From NCBI GenBank assembly GCA_949358305.1, contig OX442315.1, forward strand, positions 28,424,427 through 28,484,426: a stretch of DNA of 60,000 nucleotides, given 5' to 3'. The first letter of the stretch is position 1; the number at the start of each line of letters is the position of its first letter. The notes beneath the pieces were generated by a model, which ran no database searches, was not told the origin of the DNA, and worked only from the letters and a program-made list of their open reading frames with translations. Source of the stretch: Strigamia acuminata. Lineage: Eukaryota > Arthropoda > Chilopoda > Geophilomorpha > Linotaeniidae. The position numbers and the translations under genes are program-made. Below, in pieces: positions 56,800 to 60,000 of the stretch.

Positions 56800-59700
56800 A
56801 TGGACACCAGAGAAGTTATTGAAGATCAATATGCAGCACCATTTATTGACCCATATATTCCTAAGCACCAATACGGTAAGTTAAATATCAGAACTAATAT
56901 GAACAGTGGTTATCGAAAATCAGTGCAAGGAATTTCGATCAATCATATTAGATGAATTTAAATGAATCGACATTCATTGCACCCTCCAAAATTTCAATTT
57001 CTCATTTAAGCCCAAAAATACAAAAATGCACCCCGAGATTCTGGGAACGCCTGTGGTTTCGTCTCTGTGATATACAGTCGAAACTCTTTATAACGAATCG
57101 TTAGGGACCGGAAAAATCGATTTATTATAATGAGAATTCGTTAAAACGAATTAGCTAAAAAAAAAATTAAATTTCACCACAAGCAGCATAATTTATTTAT
57201 AAACATGGTGATCTTTGTTTGAAAAAAAATTCTCAATACAGTCAAAACTCTTTATAACGAATCGCGATGTAACGAATTATCGATACAACGAATTATTAAA
57301 AATGATTTGGTTGGCCAGCCATAGAACACCAAGAACACCATGTTAAATATTTTCGATATAACGAATTTCAATATAACGAATTATTCATTATAACAAACAA
57401 GTTTTTATGCACACTGTAATACCCACAAACTCTTGTTATAACAAATTTTCAAAACTCACAACATCCGATGCCCACATATAGAAACCAAAGAATAATAAAA
57501 AATTTACTGTTTTAAAATGGTTGCCAAACAAAAAGTAATTTTGATTCAGGACAAGTTGAACATTATTAATGCCATTGACAAGACGCCATCAGTTGTAGCA
57601 GATGGGTTTAATTTGTCCCGTTCTACAACTTTCAACTATTCTACAGAATTGGGATAAAGTTAACATGAAACTTGCATGTATATGAATAAATAATATTATT
57701 TTTGATAAAATTTATTTTTTTAGCTAATTTGTTTTAACGAACTCTCGTTATAATTATTATAACGAATCGACTTTTCCAGTCCCTTGCGATTCGTTAGAAA
57801 GAGTTTCGACTGTTTCTTATTAATATTAAAAATAAAATTTTCTGGTGCATTGCATATGTATTACAGTTGATGGCTTCTTGCCATTGTCGATGGCATTAAT
57901 AATGTTCAACTAGTCCTGAATCAAAATTGCCTTTCCTTTGGCAGCCATTTTAAAACAGGAAATTTTTCATTTTTTATTTTTCATTTGGTCATTTGGTCTT
58001 TTGACAGAAAAAAAAACCAAAAGACTAAAAAGATCAAAAAGTTCAAAAAAATAAAAAAAAAAAAAAAGATTAAAAAGACCAAAAAAGACCAAAAAAAGGA
58101 CTAAAAATGATCAAAAATGATCAAAAATGATCAAAAATGATCAAAAATGATCAAAAATGATCAAAAATGATCAAAAATGATCAAAAATGATCAAAAATGA
58201 TCAAAAATGATCAAAAATGATCAAAAATGATCAAAAATGATCAAAAATGATCAAAAATGATCAAAAATGATCAAAAATGATCAAAAATGATCAAAAATGA
58301 TCAAAAATGATCAAAAATGATCAAAAATGATCAAAAATGATCAAAAATGATCAAAAATGATCAAAAATGATCAAAAATGATCAAAAATGATCAAAAATGA
58401 TCAAAAATGATCAAAAATGATCAAAAATGATCAAAAATGATCAAAAATGATCAAAAATGATCAAAAATGATCAAAAATGATCAAAAATGATCAAAAATGA
58501 TCAAAAATGATCAAAAATGATCAAAAATGATCAAAAATGATCAAAAATGATCAAAAATGATCAAAAATGATCAAAAATGATCAAAAATGATCAAAAATGA
58601 TCAAAAATGATCAAAAATGATCAAAAATGATCAAAAATGATCAAAAATGATCAAAAATGATCAAAAATGATCAAAAATGATCAAAAATGATCAAAAATGA
58701 TCAAAAATGATCAAAAATGATCAAAAATGATCAAAAATGATCAAAAATGATCAAAAATGATCAAAAATGATCAAAAATGATCAAAAATGATCAAAAATGA
58801 TCAAAAATGATCAAAAATGATCAAAAATGATCAAAAATGATCAAAAATGATCAAAAATGATCAAAAATGATCAAAAATGATCAAAAATGATCAAAAATGA
58901 TCAAAAATGATCAAAAATGATCAAAAATGATCAAAAATGATCAAAAATGATCAAAAATGATCAAAAATGATCAAAAATGATCAAAAATGATCAAAAATGA
59001 TCAAAAATGATCAAAAATGATCAAAAATGATCAAAAATGATCAAAAATGATCAAAAATGATCAAAAATGATCAAAAATGATCAAAAATGATCAAAAATGA
59101 TCAAAAATGATCAAAAATGATCAAAAATGATCAAAAATGATCAAAAATGATCAAAAATGATCAAAAATGATCAAAAATGATCAAAAATGATCAAAAATGA
59201 TCAAAAATGATCAAAAATGATCAAAAATGATCAAAAATGATCAAAAATGATCAAAAATGATCAAAAATGATCAAAAATGATCAAAAATGATCAAAAATGA
59301 TCAAAAATGATCAAAAATGATCAAAAATGATCAAAAATGATCAAAAATGATCAAAAATGATCAAAAATGATCAAAAATGATCAAAAATGATCAAAAATGA
59401 TCAAAAATGATCAAAAATGATCAAAAATGATCAAAAATGATCAAAAATGATCAAAAATGATCAAAAATGATCAAAAATGATCAAAAATGATCAAAAATGA
59501 TCAAAAATGATCAAAAATGATCAAAAATGATCAAAAATGATCAAAAATGATCAAAAATGATCAAAAATGATCAAAAATGATCAAAAATGATCAAAAATGA
59601 TCAAAAATGATCAAAAATGATCAAAAATGATCAAAAATGATCAAAAATGATCAAAAATGATCAAAAATGATCAAAAATGATCAAAAATGATCAAAAATGA

Positions 59701-60000
59701 TCAAAAATGATCAAAAATGATCAAAAATGATCAAAAATGATCAAAAATGATCAAAAATGATCAAAAATGATCAAAAATGATCAAAAATGATCAAAAATGA
59801 TCAAAAATGATCAAAAATGATCAAAAATGATCAAAAATGATCAAAAATGATCAAAAATGATCAAAAATGATCAAAAATGATCAAAAATGATCAAAAATGA
59901 TCAAAAATGATCAAAAATGATCAAAAATGATCAAAAATGATCAAAAATGATCAAAAATGATCAAAAATGATCAAAAATGATCAAAAATGATCAAAAATGA
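56800..60000 (+). CDS. ACSBG: ACSBG-family copy G, exon 1 only
   Basis: Exon 1 (56800-56875, MDTREVIEDQYAAPF...) is identical to copy F exon 1 and is followed by the same GTAAGT donor. The remainder of the window is intron 1, with a pogo-like element from 57075 and the decamer array. The other exons must lie beyond the window, so integrity is unknown. Confidence 0.75.
57075..60000. mobile_element. Pogo-like element in copy G intron 1 (left part)
   Basis: Duplicate of the element at 45545: CAGTCGAAACTC at 57075, HTH fragments at 57517-57657 (+) and 57861-57948 (-). The right end is outside the window. Confidence 0.75.
58101..60000. repeat. (TCAAAAATGA) array, at least 189 units
   Basis: The array starts at the same point as in the left duplicate (variant unit 58101-58110) and runs to the end of the window with no visible variant. 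It is at least 80 units longer than the array in copy F. Confidence 0.99.

Larger units (their letters stand above)
54404..60000. repeat. Segmental duplication, right copy
   Basis: Second copy of 42874-47670. The decamer array at its end continues beyond the length of the left copy to the end of the window. Confidence 0.9.

Overview
The window is animal nuclear DNA from an AT-rich invertebrate-type genome. The reasons are split genes with GT-AG introns, polymerase III tRNA genes, a Ty1/copia retrotransposon and at least a dozen cut-and-paste DNA transposons or MITEs. I cannot name the species. The backbone is a head-to-tail (+ strand) tandem array of bubblegum-type long-chain acyl-CoA synthetase genes (ACSBG family; AMP-forming, ANL superfamily). 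Seven copies are touched: A (1-2521, 3' part only), B (4724-10585), C (19986-24668), D (28056-36897), E (39397-43773), F (45270-55303) and G (exon 1 only, from 56800). Each complete copy has the same 14 coding exons with conserved phases. B and C give 666 aa, D 662 aa and E 657 aa, all apparently intact. A has a displaced splice donor and F has a transposon in exon 4 plus a lost splice acceptor, so both look damaged. Layout: 1-13 kb holds copies A and B with two tRNA-Val(AAC) genes (minus strand) that lie in duplicated blocks. 13.3-19.7 kb is a transposon zone upstream of copy C: a CpG-rich element (13276-14315), then a 5.2-kb DNA transposon with a spliced ~1061-aa P-element-like transposase, 8-bp target duplications and subterminal repeats. 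20-27 kb is copy C with MITEs in intron 2 and a foldback element with a nested hAT MITE in its 3' flank. 28-37 kb is copy D, whose intron 2 holds a MITE that was itself hit by a copia retrotransposon with identical LTRs and a primer-binding site matching the 5' half of initiator tRNA-Met. 39-55 kb is the closely related pair E/F. Intron 1 of F holds a pogo-like element carrying 109 perfect copies of a decamer (TCAAAAATGA) and a degenerate 11-mer satellite. A segment of at least 4.8 kb (42874-47670) recurs at +11,530 bp (54404-59200) with no difference that I could see, and the second decamer array is longer (at least 189 units, running off the window). How it works together: the enzymes would activate long-chain fatty acids to acyl-CoAs using ATP. 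The tandem copies differ mainly in a short linker in exon 9 and in N-terminal exon 1, which suggests a family diversifying by duplication and exchange. Transposons have shaped introns, promoters and, in copy F, an exon. The other open frames seen are shadows or repeat-driven.
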